A stretch of DNA of 64,000 bases from Phymorhynchus buccinoides (GCA_017654935.2 CM065701.1:489904-553903), one strand, 5' to 3'. Shown: positions 47,166 through 59,660, numbered from the stretch's first letter. Notes: generated by a model not told the origin, from the letters alone. Made by a program: numbers and translations.

Positions 47166-48209
47166 GCTTCACATCCTCATGACCGACGGATTCCGTCCCG
47201 TAGACAGCATGCTCAACAAACGGCAGAGCCTAAGTTGTCAGGATAGGGCCACGTTAGACATGCCGTCCACAAGACCCGGAACAGTCAATCCGAGGAAGGG
47301 AAACCCACGAGTAAAATGAACTAAGTGAACTTAAAGCACAATCGCTCTAAGGATGAAAAAAACAAACGGTTGACAATTTCAACTGATATTTTATTCAACA
47401 CTTATTTATGGTATTTCGCATCTATGAACAGAACCATAGTATTGCAAACTATTATCAGCACAGTAACTGAGCCTAAGAATCTAACGAACTCGTAACACGA
47501 TTTAATTTCTTAATTCCTAACGCTTTCCTCGCTAGGTGTAGACTACTGGTAGGTCGTTTACAAGAGAGAGATTATTACGCTTAAAGATTTATGCCAGAGT
47601 ATCAGAGGCTTGGGAAGAACAGTTAAGTTTCGGAGATTAGGATGGAATAATTTGCCTGCGAAAAGCTGCTTGTTTTATAACCTTCCCTTAGTGACCGATT
47701 TGGGCGCTTCCAATCAAAACATTGTATCTAACATGGCAGCCTCCGTGCACAAGATTATAGATCTCCTGAACATAGTACTACAGTCTTTGGACATTAAACA
47801 GACTGGAAAGAATGAACGATTAAATTCTAAATACTCGAGCATGCCAAGGGAACGTTTACCCACTTGCACAAACAAGTATGGCTCCAGGTAAGGAGATCTA
47901 TATTTCTTCTTCATGCGTTAATAAAGTAGGCCTACACCCCAATGAAAACGGCTTTGCAAACTATGGAGATCGTGCACTAAAATGTTATCAATCGCTGGCC
48001 TGCAACCGTCTAAAACAATACTACCAGACACTACACTGACAATAACGTTAACAACGAACACCTAATCAAATAGAAACTAGTTTTAACCCTACCAACTTCT
48101 GAAATTTTAAACTCTAGGGTGTAGAATAGTCAAAAAGACTTGTAATAGCCAGAACACTAATAGTAATACTAACATTAAACACAACTCAGGCACAGTAAGC
48201 CTGTGGCTT
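47166..48209. other. Unique spacer inside the TATTG satellite
   Basis: About 1 kb of non-repetitive sequence between two TATTG arrays. A 93-codon frame at 47610-47891 has no recognisable family. No RNA gene seen. Confidence 0.5.
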
Positions 48210-48770
48210 ACAGTATTGTGCTGTATTGTATTGTATCGTATTGTATTGTATCGTATTGTATTGTATCGTATTGTATTGTATTGCATTGTATTGTACTGTA
48301 TTGTATTGTGCTGTATTGTATTGTATTGTATTGTATTGCACTGTATTGTACTGTATTGTATTGTACTGTATTGTATTGTATTGCATTGCACTGTATCGTG
48401 TTGTATTGCACTGTATTGTATTGTATTGTGCTGTATTGTATTGTGCTGTATTGTATTGTTTTGTATCATGTTGTATTGCATTGCATTGTATTGTATCGTG
48501 TTGTGTGGTATTGTATTGTATTGTGCTGTATTGTATTGCATTGTATTGTATTGTATCGTGTTGTGTTGTATTGTATTGTATTGTATTGTGCTGTATTGTA
48601 TTGCATTGTATCATCAGTGTTGTATTGCATTGTATTGTATCGTGTTGTGTTGTATTGTATTGCATTGTATTGTATCGTGTTGCATTGCATTGTATCTTAT
48701 TGCATTGTACTGTATTCTATTCTATTCTATTGTATTGCATTATATTATATTGCATTGTATCTTATTATAA
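48210..48770. repeat. TATTG pentanucleotide satellite, third block
   Basis: Same pentamer with a high share of variant units (TGCTG, TATCG, TGTTG, CATTG, TTCTA), as expected for the diverged margin of a satellite. Confidence 0.95.
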
Positions 48771-49049
48771 CATTAGAAAGGGACAGTGTCCAACGTAAAA
48801 AACACCTATGGCTTGGAGTCAAAACGGACTATCTTTAGACAGTCCATTGACATAATTATTATATAATATTATATGCTCGCAATTATATTGGATGATTGGT
48901 TTGTTTATTGTCCATTGTTTATTCTATTCTAATAGGGGATAATATATGCTCGCAAGGATGTAGGTTCTGGATTGCTAGTTTGTTAGTAATATAGTGTGTG
49001 TGTGTGTGCGAGGGAGATCGAGAGAGAGAGAGAGGGGGGGGGGAGAGAG

Positions 49050-49316
49050 AGAAATACGAAATACGAATGTTTTATTGAGGGTAAAAAGGATAAGCTACAA
49101 TAGCTTCTTTGCACCTGGCCCTTTCACTCACACACTCACACCATGCATCAGGCAATGAAAACATGACATAAAAACAATCAAGTCAAGAAAATGAAACAAA
49201 ACTTGGCACATGAAATAATTGACAGAGAATCAAATTGGGACATTAAACAGATATACAGAGAGACATAAAAATGTTACAAGAATCTTGGCATAAGTTGATA
49301 TTTGTAGTAAAACTCA
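49050..49316 (-). other. Probable 3' UTR of the minus-strand LINE
   Basis: Starts with ATACGAAATACGAATG-type short repeats and TTTATTGAGGGTAAAAAGG, read on the minus strand as an AT-rich LINE tail after the stop at 49317. A GA/GGGG tract at 49016-49050 flanks it. Confidence 0.5.
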
Positions 49317-50612
<1,296 letters not shown>

Positions 50613-50733
50613 GTGTGTATGTATCCATGGGTAAATGTATGAATGTGTAGGTATGTATGGGATATATTTATATACGTTGCAGTAAATTTACAAAACCAGG
50701 AAATTTGTAAATTTCGTAACATTTTCCCTCTCT

Positions 50734-51600
<867 letters not shown>

Positions 51601-51624
51601 AATGTTATGTACCTGATGGGATTG

Positions 51625-51637
51625 AGAGAGAGAGAGA

Positions 51638-51733
<96 letters not shown>
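51625..51733. repeat. GA microsatellite at a LINE 3' end
   Basis: GA run of about 110 bases next to the stop codon end of the following minus-strand RT fragment. Confidence 0.95.
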
Positions 51734-51735
<2 letters not shown>

Positions 51736-51753
51736 AGTTTTCATTGTTCATTG

Positions 51754-52760
51754 TCAGTGTAGTTTGTTCATTAAGTAGTTCTTCATTAGTTTGTTGAAGG
51801 ATGATGGGCGTTTGGTCGCTTTTAAGCTGGCTGGCAGATTATTCCAGAAAGACCCACCACTGTATATTAAACTGGTTTTAAATAAGTCTAATCTTGGGGT
51901 TGGAATTAGTAGTTTGTTTGACTGCCTGTAACTGTTTATCGAGAAGCGGTCGATTAAAGATCGGGGAGCGTGTCCGGTCATTATTTTATGCATCATCCTT
52001 GCTTTGCTATGCTCCAACTGTAATTTAAAAGGTAATATACCTAATGTTTTGTAATCATTGCTCGTAAGAGAAGTTGATTTGAGCAGCACCAATTTAACAG
52101 CTCGTTTATGCAGTCTAACGAGAGGTTTTAGAACATTTGCACTTGCTGAGTCCCACAAAGTAGAGGAATAGCTGATAAGTGAATTTATATGTGCATAATA
52201 GAACTGCTTCCTGGCATTGAGATTGAGGAAATGTTTTATTTTTGATAGTTGAAATATTCTTTGTGATACCTTTTTGCTTAATATTTCTATGTGTTCTGAC
52301 CAAGATAATTTGTTATCAATCGTCATACCTAAGGCCTTGTGTGAATTGGATTCATCGATTGATTGTCCCGAGATGTGAATTGGGAATGAAGTAGATGAAA
52401 GATTTTGGCGTTTCTGTCTGGTTGTCAAACACATATACTTAGTTTTGTTTGGATTCAGACACATGTGATTTAGTTCAGCCCATCTGGCCAGCTGATTTAC
52501 ATTTTCTTGGATGGTAGATGACAAAATATGTAATGAAGGATGATCTGATTCGACTGAACTATCGTCCGCAAAGAGATTGCAATTGTCTTTAACAAGCAAA
52601 GGTAAATCATTAATATATAATAAAAACAACAATGGGCCTAAAACTGAACCTTGCGGGGCACCATAGTTGTTTGGGAGAGAAGAAGACTGATGAAGACCAG
52701 TGCATACTTGTTGTTGTCTGTTTGATAAAAATGACTCAAGTAGTTGACACACTTTTTAAT
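51754..52760 (-). pseudogene. CR1/Rex1-like LINE reverse transcriptase fragment, second copy
   Basis: An open 332-codon minus-strand frame with YGAPQGSVLGPLLFLLYIND, LFADDSSVE, MCLNPNKTKYMCLTTRQKRQ, HKALGMTIDNKLSWSEH, SYSSTLWDSAS and terminal LIYSGGSFWNNLP. The VPQG motif has changed to APQG, otherwise the catalytic region is intact. It is clearly related to 49317-50512 but diverged, so it is a separate insertion of the same family. It is 5'-truncated near 52760, close to the TC run at 52836. Confidence 0.88.
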
Positions 52761-52835
52761 TTTGCCTTTCTTTTAACAGTCAGTAGACGAATGCAAATCA
52801 GTGTGACCATAATACCATTATTGGTTCATCATTCA

Positions 52836-53081
<246 letters not shown>

Positions 53082-53084
<3 letters not shown>

Positions 53085-53241
53085 CTGGATGGTCAGTGTC
53101 TCCGTGCTGTGTGTCCAGTGTGACCTCTGACCCATTCAGAGAAATCAACCGACCAACTGCAAACAGTGCAACACTTCCGTTCCCGGTAAGTTATCACTCA
53201 GGGTTATCGTTCTTTGCGTGGTCGTTGTCCATTGAGCGAGC

Positions 53242-53275
<34 letters not shown>

Positions 53276-53520
53276 CACACATCCAATGTCGGTTTCGCAG
53301 CTAACCGTGACACTCCTCTGGATTTGTCACAGATGCCAAGGCACCCTGGGTGGCAGGGAGGGAAGGGGGGAGGGTTGGTTATGTTTTTCTCTACTGACAC
53401 AGATCATGTCACCCAATGCCAGTCAGGTCAACGCCTTCTCAGATCTGACCACTTTCCATATACAGTTTGATAACTCCCGGATAATTCCAAAACACTGGCG
53501 ATGATTATAATAATCTCTAT
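53082..53520. other. Unrecognised stretch before the viral-type element
   Basis: Short open frames on both strands without a recognisable family. A splice-donor-like CCCGGTAAGT lies at about 53184-53193 and a GA run at 53244-53273. No gene is supported. Confidence 0.35.
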
Positions 53521-53554
53521 TTGAAAGGTTTGCGTTTTAAAATTTCAGTCCCTC

Positions 53555-53700
53555 AAAAAACAGTGCGTATTCGGTCGTTTTTTCACTCTCCATTTATTAA
53601 AAAAACGGCTAAAAATGTTTTTTAACAGGCGTGATTTAATTGTTTTTTATTCTCGAAAACAGTGCGAAAAAAAACAGCGTGATTTAATTGTTTTTTAATG
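53555..53700. repeat. Repeated motifs at the left margin of the element
   Basis: GTGATTTAATTGTTTTTTA occurs at 53631-53649 and again at 53679-53697, 48 bases apart. AAAACAGTGCG occurs near 53557 and 53656. Short direct repeats beside the outermost gene fit the terminal region of such elements, but no inverted partner is available in the window. Confidence 0.5.
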
Positions 53701-53755
53701 GAAAAAAAAAGAAGAAGGAAATTCTCATAAAATATTCTACACGTTCTGATTTTCT

Positions 53756-54376
53756 TCACAAACATTTGTACTGACTAGGAAAATCTGTTTTTAATACTAG
53801 TTTACAGAATTTTTCTTTTTTTAGCCTTTGTTTTATTTTATTTTTTTCTTCTTTTGATTCGACAACATCATTTTCATCAAGACACTCATCAAAGCTGTGT
53901 TTATCTTTAGTAAAAAACAAAACAACCGTCTTTAACTGTTCTCTAAAGTCTTTTAAAACCGAATTATACTTCTGCGTTAAAATCCATACGCTAATTCCTG
54001 CATGCCGACCACTGAATGCTAGTTTTGCTAAACTATTTCTTTTTTTGACAATGTCTCTTTCAGCCGAACAGTCATCAATGATAAACAAAGTTGGTGTTCC
54101 TTTAAACAGTTTATAAAAATACTCTAAACATTCGCTTAGTTTATCACTTGGGTTGACTAAATAGATTTCGTCATCTGTCCAAATGAACTTTCTTTCTTTA
54201 TAAGACTTGTTGTATTCTAAAGTCGTGCAGAATATTACTATGTGTTCAAAGTGATTACGATAAACCGTTTGTATTAAATCTAAAGCGAACACACTTTTTC
54301 CGCAGCCTGTCATTCCACAAAATAAACCACAATGAGGTTCTTTTGTAAGGAAATTTAAATTAGTCTTCAAATCCAT
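53756..54376 (-). CDS. FtsK/HerA-type DNA packaging ATPase (A32-like)
   Basis: A 206-residue P-loop ATPase expected to drive DNA into capsids. Walker A is GMTGCGKS at residues 21-28, Walker B is TLFIIDDC at 96-103, and GRHAGISVWILTQ at about 123-135 is the sensor-type strand of this family. Length is close to the normal 200-250 residues for Maverick and virophage ATPases. The ATG at 54376 is followed directly by the conserved start. It lies 4 bases downstream of the capsid gene on the same strand, the classical pairing of morphogenesis genes. The frame is intact. Confidence 0.92.
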   Translation of the reverse strand: MDLKTNLNFLTKEPHCGLFCGMTGCGKSVFALDLIQTVYRNHFEHIVIFCTTLEYNKSYKERKFIWTDDEIYLVNPSDKLSECLEYFYKLFKGTPTLFIIDDCSAERDIVKKRNSLAKLAFSGRHAGISVWILTQKYNSVLKDFREQLKTVVLFFTKDKHSFDECLDENDVVESKEEKNKIKQRLKKEKFCKLVLKTDFPSQYKCL

Positions 54377-54380
54377 TATT

Positions 54381-54878
54381 TTAATACACGATATCTTTTA
54401 ATCTGTTGTCTTCAATGTTCAGCTGAGCATCGCATAGTAAATATACATAAATATATATTTGCTTATTCTCTTCCGCTTCTTTCTGGATTTGAATGTTTAT
54501 TCCTCCTGACCCATCACCAACTGTTCTTCCACTGCCATGTAGTTTGTTATCTTCTGTTGTTCTAAGATCTAGCCACAACGCATACTTCGAATATAAATAA
54601 TCTTCAAGTCTGACATCATGAAGATGGAGGTCTTTGCAAATTAAATCAGCCGCCGGGTCTCTTTGCCGACCACCTCCACCCAACAGTTTTCGTATTTCAT
54701 CAAAATGCTGATAAGGTAAAAGACCGCTTGCAAACAACTGATTCGGTTGTCCTTCAATCGTACATGTTAGTTTAGTTATTTTAGGATTATGAAACTTCTC
54801 GCTTAATCTGTTAAAGGGTTTTTTGGACTCCTCAAACAGCAACAAAATCCCTTTCAATGACCTTGCTGATACATTCAA
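54381..54878 (-). pseudogene. Major capsid protein, C-terminal part (frame-broken)
   Basis: A 165-codon frame beginning NVSARSLKGILLLFEE, a motif I associate with the second half of double jelly-roll capsid proteins of Mavericks and relatives, followed by glycine-rich GLLPYQHFDEIRKLLGGGG and a strand-rich end. The frame extends a short way upstream without an ATG, overlapping the N-terminal piece in a different frame. Together the two pieces cover about 1290 bases (roughly 430 codons), a plausible length for this family. Confidence 0.75.
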
Positions 54879-55668
54879 ATCGATGTTCCAAATTGTGTCT
54901 TGATTTGTTTTTAGGTATTTTACTGTGATTTAAAATTCTGTTGTAGTATATTGCTAATCTTGTCTGGTATTGTTGTGAAATCAACCGAGCTAATTCTTGA
55001 TGACGAACAACATCAAACTCTAATGTGATGTCTGAAATACTATATTTTGCATCAGGATCTGTCGCTGATCTGATAACACGGCTGTAATCATTAAAAGTTA
55101 ATTCATACATAAGCCTATCTTGTAAAGCACCCTGATAATACGGGGAGTGCGTGTTTAACAGCTCGAAGTCAAGAGGTACATAAAATCGATTGCCATAAAC
55201 TTGTGCAACCAACGCATCTTGATTGCTATCTTTTTTGTCTGCAGCATCAATTCTATGTTTTATACCATTATCTCCCTGTATTCCTTGATAAGTTCGATCT
55301 TTTCTTTCATTTTGTGTGAGCCATAAATCACAATAACTCAAAAAGACATCTGCATTATCTAAAGACATTACCTCTCTCCCTTCAAGTTTAATAGTAATCT
55401 TACTAACGATCGCTCTACCAAGATTAGCAACTAAAGTTCTGTTCGGATCCGTCGCTGACTCCAGTTGTATTCTAAAAGCAAGACGTGCGGTACCTGGCAC
55501 AATTACTTCATTAGATCCCAGACTAGGAAATCTTACTGATAATATTTGTCTTTGATCGATAGTTGAAGGATTATTACTTATAACGATACTCTGCCTGGTT
55601 CCTTTAACACCGAGTGGTTCTTTTAACCGTCTGTATGGATCAAGAATTGTTCCGTATGATTGTGACAT
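54832..55668 (-). pseudogene. Major capsid protein, N-terminal part (double jelly-roll)
   Basis: A 278-codon frame from an ATG at 55668. It is rich in beta-strand segments, with a conserved-looking ARLAFRIQLES block, SKITIKLEGREVMSL, and NRFYVPLDFELLNTHSPYY, the type of sequence seen in the first jelly roll of Maverick and adintovirus capsids. Its last codons after about 54900 are out of frame with the conserved continuation, next to a run of five A. It is read divergently from the gene at 55716, with 47 bases between the two ATGs. Identification is by pattern and by position next to the ATPase. Confidence 0.78.
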
Positions 55669-55715
55669 CTCTTTTTTTTTAGAAATAAAATAAAAACATA
55701 ATTATAAATAAAAAC
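55669..55715. promoter_or_regulatory. Probable bidirectional promoter region
   Basis: Only 47 AT-rich bases separate the divergent ATGs of the capsid gene and the plus-strand gene. They contain TTATAAATAAAAAC just before the plus-strand ATG and a T run before the minus-strand ATG. Both genes must be started from within or beyond this interval. Confidence 0.4.
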
Positions 55716-55904
55716 ATGGCAGGAATAGAAGCAGACCACGATTATGACGTCTTTGAACCTGGAGATGACATGAGTGAAGCTATTCAATCTCGTCATCAAT
55801 CAACTTTAAGACGAGAACTAATGGAAGGTAAAGTAAGATCGTTTTATGAAAGTATAGGACAAGAACCACCTGAAGTTTTTGATTCTAATGACTTTGAATT
55901 ATAA
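55716..55904 (+). CDS. Small acidic protein of the viral-type element, unknown function
   Basis: A 62-codon frame with an ATG, acidic overall (EADHDYDVFEPGDD). No recognised family. Its end overlaps the start of the next gene by 17 bases in another frame. Either it is a separate small gene with an overlapping stop-start arrangement or it is the N-terminal part of the next protein separated by a one-base break near a run of five T. I cannot decide. Confidence 0.5.
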   Translation: MAGIEADHDYDVFEPGDDMSEAIQSRHQSTLRRELMEGKVRSFYESIGQEPPEVFDSNDFEL

Positions 55905-56916
55905 AGACGGTCATTTATTTGCGAAGGATAAAGATGGTCAACTAGTCAAACTTACAACTAAACCAAACCCCTCAAAGTTTTTAAAAAAGAGTACAATTCG
56001 TCAAAGGCTCAGTGTTAGTGATCAAAGACGATTTAACATCGAACCAGAACCAGACCTAAGCACAAAAGCTGTTTCTACACTTCAAAACACACTACAAAGA
56101 CTACCTACTGATTCCCAACTTAAATCAATTCCCCTTAAAGACTTAAGCGCAACTGCGGACCAAATAATAGAAATGGAAACTAGTTTTATGATTTTAGAAG
56201 ATGAAGAAACCCAAGTAAAAACATTACATGATTCACCATTACCTATGAGAGAACTAATGGCGCTCAATTCAACATTACAATCTACCAGAGGCGAGTTAAC
56301 AAATAATCTAGCAAAGTTAAGCGAACTTGATTCTCACATTGACAGAGAAAAACAAAAGTTAGTTGAAGCGGACGACAACAACCTAGGACAAGACGTGAAA
56401 GACAGAATCACACAAAGACTAGATGATCTTCAACAAGAGAGAGCTGCAAGACTAGAAGTACTGTCAACTAACCGCGAACAATTACGAACACAATTCAACA
56501 GAATAAAAGAAACCATCCAAATAATGTTATACGAAAACACGACGCTAGCTGAAAGAATAAGAACTTTATTTAGAGAGCAAGGAGTCACGATTGCGAGCGT
56601 TATGACAGCTTTAGGGTTTGCAATCTCTACTTTAGTGTTTGCTTTAACAGGAACAGGTGGTGGTGGTGGTCAATTACCTTCTCCACCTTCACCATCAAAA
56701 GATACGAATTGGATTAAAAAACAACTGGAACATTTAACGAATCTATTAAAAAAATTAGGAGAAAAAGCTCTAGATGCACTACCCGGTATATTAGGTGGAA
56801 TTGTCAGTTGGCTTTTTTCTACTGCAAGCAAAGTAGTCGGTTTTATGGCTGAACACTTATGGACATTAATAGTTTTAGTTGTTGGATTACTCTTTAGTAA
56901 AATAAAAATAAACTAG
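55888..56916 (+). CDS. Coiled-coil protein with C-terminal membrane segments, probable virion protein
   Basis: 342 residues from the ATG at 55888. The first third is polar, and residues about 110-215 are predicted by eye to be helical coiled coil (many Glu, Lys, Leu). Next comes a hydrophobic segment (VTIASVMTALGFAISTLVFAL), a glycine run and a Pro-rich linker (GGGGGQLPSPPSP), an amphipathic helix and two hydrophobic stretches ending in WTLIVLVVGLLF. I recall proteins of this layout as common in Maverick-like elements of cnidarians and other invertebrates, without a known function. A role at the virion membrane or in entry is only inference. Confidence 0.7.
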   Translation: MTLNYKDGHLFAKDKDGQLVKLTTKPNPSKFLKKSTIRQRLSVSDQRRFNIEPEPDLSTKAVSTLQNTLQRLPTDSQLKSIPLKDLSATADQIIEMETSFMILEDEETQVKTLHDSPLPMRELMALNSTLQSTRGELTNNLAKLSELDSHIDREKQKLVEADDNNLGQDVKDRITQRLDDLQQERAARLEVLSTNREQLRTQFNRIKETIQIMLYENTTLAERIRTLFREQGVTIASVMTALGFAISTLVFALTGTGGGGGQLPSPPSPSKDTNWIKKQLEHLTNLLKKLGEKALDALPGILGGIVSWLFSTASKVVGFMAEHLWTLIVLVVGLLFSKIKIN

Positions 56917-56968
56917 ACCAGCTGCAGTTAGAAAAATAACTAATGCTGTCTTTTCGTTTTCATGACTG

Positions 56969-58078
56969 TCAGTTAAGTTCGTTCGTTGAATTCGTTAAGT
57001 TAATATTCTTTTTTTGACTGTCAGGGATTGGATGGTGTGTTCTTTGTATGATCGACAATGTAGAATTTATTTCTTTGTTTTTACCAACTGCTTGATTATC
57101 TCCCGCTATAAGGATTTCGTTGTTATAGTTTACAATTGTTCCTATTTGAAGTCTAAGATCAGAGGGCAGCATGTATAATCCACTACCGACAGCAAAGTCT
57201 ACCTTCGATCTTGCGAATCTTAAAACGTCTTGATACCTTTTAATGCTAGCTGGGAGGTCAACTGTAGAATTGATTGCATCTTCTAAATTAGCTAAATACT
57301 GTTTTTGTGCATCAAACCCAGTAGAAGGATCCATTATCTCAGACCTCACTTGCGCTTGAGATCCCAGCAAACACCACACGTAAGTACGAATAGAATCATT
57401 TACTCGTTCTATTCCCGCCTTTGTCAGTCCTTCAGAAGTATCAAGAATAAATGTAGTCCACGCGTTTTTATGTTTTTGTTGAATAGATCCTAGATGAACG
57501 GTCGTACCTGAAGAAAAAGACGTGTAAGGAGGATTCCAATCATAGTTATACTTTCTGTGCACACCCCAATAATAAAGTGTACCCAAACCATGATTACGAT
57601 CTAACTTTTGTCTAAAGTCTGTATTCAAGTTAATGTTAAACTCATTACAAATCCGTTCAAAGGCCTTCATGTTAATTCTGTTGTTGAACGGATTAAAAGT
57701 TGAATCATTCGGTAATGGCGCCTGCAGTTCAGACAAAATACGCTTGAATGTGTAATAGAAATGAAATCTATAAACTGCTTTTACCATGAGATCAGGATGA
57801 TTTAAGTGATCAGTGAAAGAAACACCACACCCTGTTGTTGCGCAAAACACAGCAAAGTTTAACTGGTTTTGATAAAACTGCATTGGATGACTAAACCATG
57901 CCTTTGCGATGTTATCATGTTTGATGCTAGGATTTAAATAATGGTTTAATGGATTACTGACCTTAACTTCAAAAGAATCAACTCCCACTGCAACAACTAT
58001 TGAATCAACAGCTATAGTTTTAGGGTTATATGATCCAACTGCATATTTAGCGTCTTTGTTATATTTAAAAGCATTCAT
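56969..58078 (-). CDS. Conserved Maverick-associated protein, unknown function
   Basis: An intact 369-codon minus-strand gene from the ATG at 58078. No recognised catalytic motif. Noteworthy is the segment AKAWFSHPMQFYQNQLNFAVF followed by CATTGCGVSF. No signal peptide or clear membrane segment. It converges on the plus-strand membrane protein with 52 bases between stops, and is divergent from the next plus-strand gene with 19 bases between ATGs. Size and context suggest a structural or assembly protein, but this is inference from neighbours. Confidence 0.65.
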   Translation of the reverse strand: MNAFKYNKDAKYAVGSYNPKTIAVDSIVVAVGVDSFEVKVSNPLNHYLNPSIKHDNIAKAWFSHPMQFYQNQLNFAVFCATTGCGVSFTDHLNHPDLMVKAVYRFHFYYTFKRILSELQAPLPNDSTFNPFNNRINMKAFERICNEFNINLNTDFRQKLDRNHGLGTLYYWGVHRKYNYDWNPPYTSFSSGTTVHLGSIQQKHKNAWTTFILDTSEGLTKAGIERVNDSIRTYVWCLLGSQAQVRSEIMDPSTGFDAQKQYLANLEDAINSTVDLPASIKRYQDVLRFARSKVDFAVGSGLYMLPSDLRLQIGTIVNYNNEILIAGDNQAVGKNKEINSTLSIIQRTHHPIPDSQKKNINLTNSTNELN

Positions 58079-58097
58079 TTATATATCCGTAATAAAA
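58079..58097. promoter_or_regulatory. 19-bp divergent intergenic space
   Basis: The ATGs of the minus-strand gene (58078) and plus-strand gene (58098) are separated by 19 bases that include TTATATAT. Any core promoter must overlap coding sequence on at least one side. Confidence 0.4.
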
Positions 58098-58793
58098 ATG
58101 TTTATTTATATAACTGATCAAGACGAGCCAATACTTTTACAACGTCCTATTGAAAATCATGGTTCTCTAAAAGTAGCGCTCCATGAAATTTATTACAAAG
58201 TTAAATGGATTAACATAAGCAAAACCTTAAGGAATAATTGGATAAAAAAAATTGATGACGGAGGACAACCGATAAGCGAACTAACTATACCAGACGGTTA
58301 TTACGGTTTTTGTTCATTAAAAGAGATTTTAAGCGATTATGACATTACTTTAAAACTTAATGAGGGAAATTTAAAAGTAACGTTAATCTTCAAAGAGCAA
58401 GAGAGAGTAGGTTACTACTTCGCACCAGAACTAGCAAAAATGTTAGGGTTTAGAACCGACAACCGAGATATACACAGCTTTTCGGTCACAGAAAATAAAA
58501 CCTCTTTTAAAGGAGAAAACTCTCTGAATCTTGCTGTTCATTCTTTATTATATTTTCATTTAGATATCCTGAGTACGGATAACAACTTATTTGATAACCA
58601 ACCGTCTACTGTGTTAAGAGTTCTTCCATCAGCAAAAGCGGCATACTGTGATTACGAAATTATTACGTTTCCAAACTTACAGTTTAAAGAATTAATTTGC
58701 GGGATTCACCATTCACTAAAAATAAGAATAACTGACAAAAAAGGAAAAGAAGTTCAGTGCGACAGCCTAAATGCATTATTAGAAATAAAATAA
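58098..58793 (+). CDS. Probable minor structural protein of the element
   Basis: 231 residues starting at the ATG at 58098 (MFIYITDQDEP). The frame is open 14 codons further upstream but that part overlaps the divergent gene and lacks a better start. Alternating hydrophobic strands dominate, and the C-terminal block LKIRITDKKGKEVQCDSLNA has the I.I.D..G shape I associate with jelly-roll-type minor capsid or penton-like proteins of such elements. This is a weak pattern-based suggestion. Its stop is followed by a new ATG within 15 bases. Confidence 0.6.
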   Translation: MFIYITDQDEPILLQRPIENHGSLKVALHEIYYKVKWINISKTLRNNWIKKIDDGGQPISELTIPDGYYGFCSLKEILSDYDITLKLNEGNLKVTLIFKEQERVGYYFAPELAKMLGFRTDNRDIHSFSVTENKTSFKGENSLNLAVHSLLYFHLDILSTDNNLFDNQPSTVLRVLPSAKAAYCDYEIITFPNLQFKELICGIHHSLKIRITDKKGKEVQCDSLNALLEIK

Positions 58794-58807
58794 TTTAGTA
58801 TAAAACA

Positions 58808-58993
58808 ATGTCACGCGGACCAGATCAACCGGTTATGCTTGACCCTGTTAGATGCGCAACTTTAGAATTGAAGGACCTAGCGGACACAGAAGACTTTGAT
58901 TTAAACGGAGAGATAGGAGCGCTGTATGGTTATGAGTACACAAACAACGGCTATTATAAACGTGCAGAAGTAAGTGATAAAAAAGGTTCCTAA
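58808..58993 (+). pseudogene. N-terminal piece of a plus-strand virion-type protein (frame-broken)
   Basis: A 61-codon frame from an ATG at 58808, preceded by TATAAAACA. It ends in a stop at 58991, just after a run of six A, and overlaps the next frame, which has no ATG of its own at the junction. A single-base break in the A run is the simplest explanation, making 58808-59660 one gene of about 284 codons. Confidence 0.6.
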
Positions 58994-59660
58994 ACTAGAG
59001 CAACTGCGTAATGTAGTGGCTGACAATGTTGGCCAGTTTGAATATAAAGTTGTTAAGAAAAGGGACAACAAATGGCATTTAATTCCATTCATTGATTGGG
59101 AAATTAAGTTTGAATTTTTAAGCCCGTTTACATTCTTTGATAATGACAAACACTTTCGCAAATCATTTAACTCAGGACCGTTACATGTCAGTCTGATTCC
59201 ACAAAACAACAGCAGAAGAGAAATAGCAATCAAACCGTATAAAAAGAGACAGTACATGCTACACAGAAAAAAGACAGTGACAAAAGATTCATCCACGCAA
59301 TTAGAGTTCATTCCTAAAATGGTTTTAGCAGACGAATTTACTATGATATTTGAACTTTCTGTTAGAGCAGACAACCCTGATTCCCTACCTGTTGGTGTTA
59401 GCGACAACCTAATGAAAGGGATTCTTATTTCTTGGCAAAACTTGGATGTTGAATCAGTGAGATGTACTATCGTTATTCAAAACCGCGGTGAAGAAATTAA
59501 GGCAGTGTCGACCAGCGATAAAGTTATATTGAGTGTTGATCCAAACAATCTCAAAGAATTAACGTTCATTAATGTTACTAATTTAGATCTCATTGGGTTT
59601 TATTACACTGAAAGCATTTTGTCTGATGATCTTCTTAAAATGATAACAAGTGCAAATTAA
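58974..59660 (+). pseudogene. C-terminal piece of the same plus-strand protein, possibly penton-like
   Basis: About 228 codons open from just after a stop at 58971, with no ATG at its beginning. Strand-rich content (GPLHVSLIPQNNSRREIAIK, then MVLADEFTMIFELSVRADN, then LTFINVTNLDLIGFYY) suggests a beta-sandwich virion protein. The position between other probable structural genes fits. The family is not identified with certainty. Confidence 0.55.

Noticed and set aside
44653..47182. Very long open frames on both strands (up to 839 codons)
   Set aside because: Translation of the TATTG pentanucleotide satellite (YNTIQ or VLYCI periodic peptides), low-complexity and open on both strands.
47610..47891. 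93-codon frame in the spacer of the TATTG satellite
   Set aside because: It lacks a recognisable family, conservation evidence or gene context.
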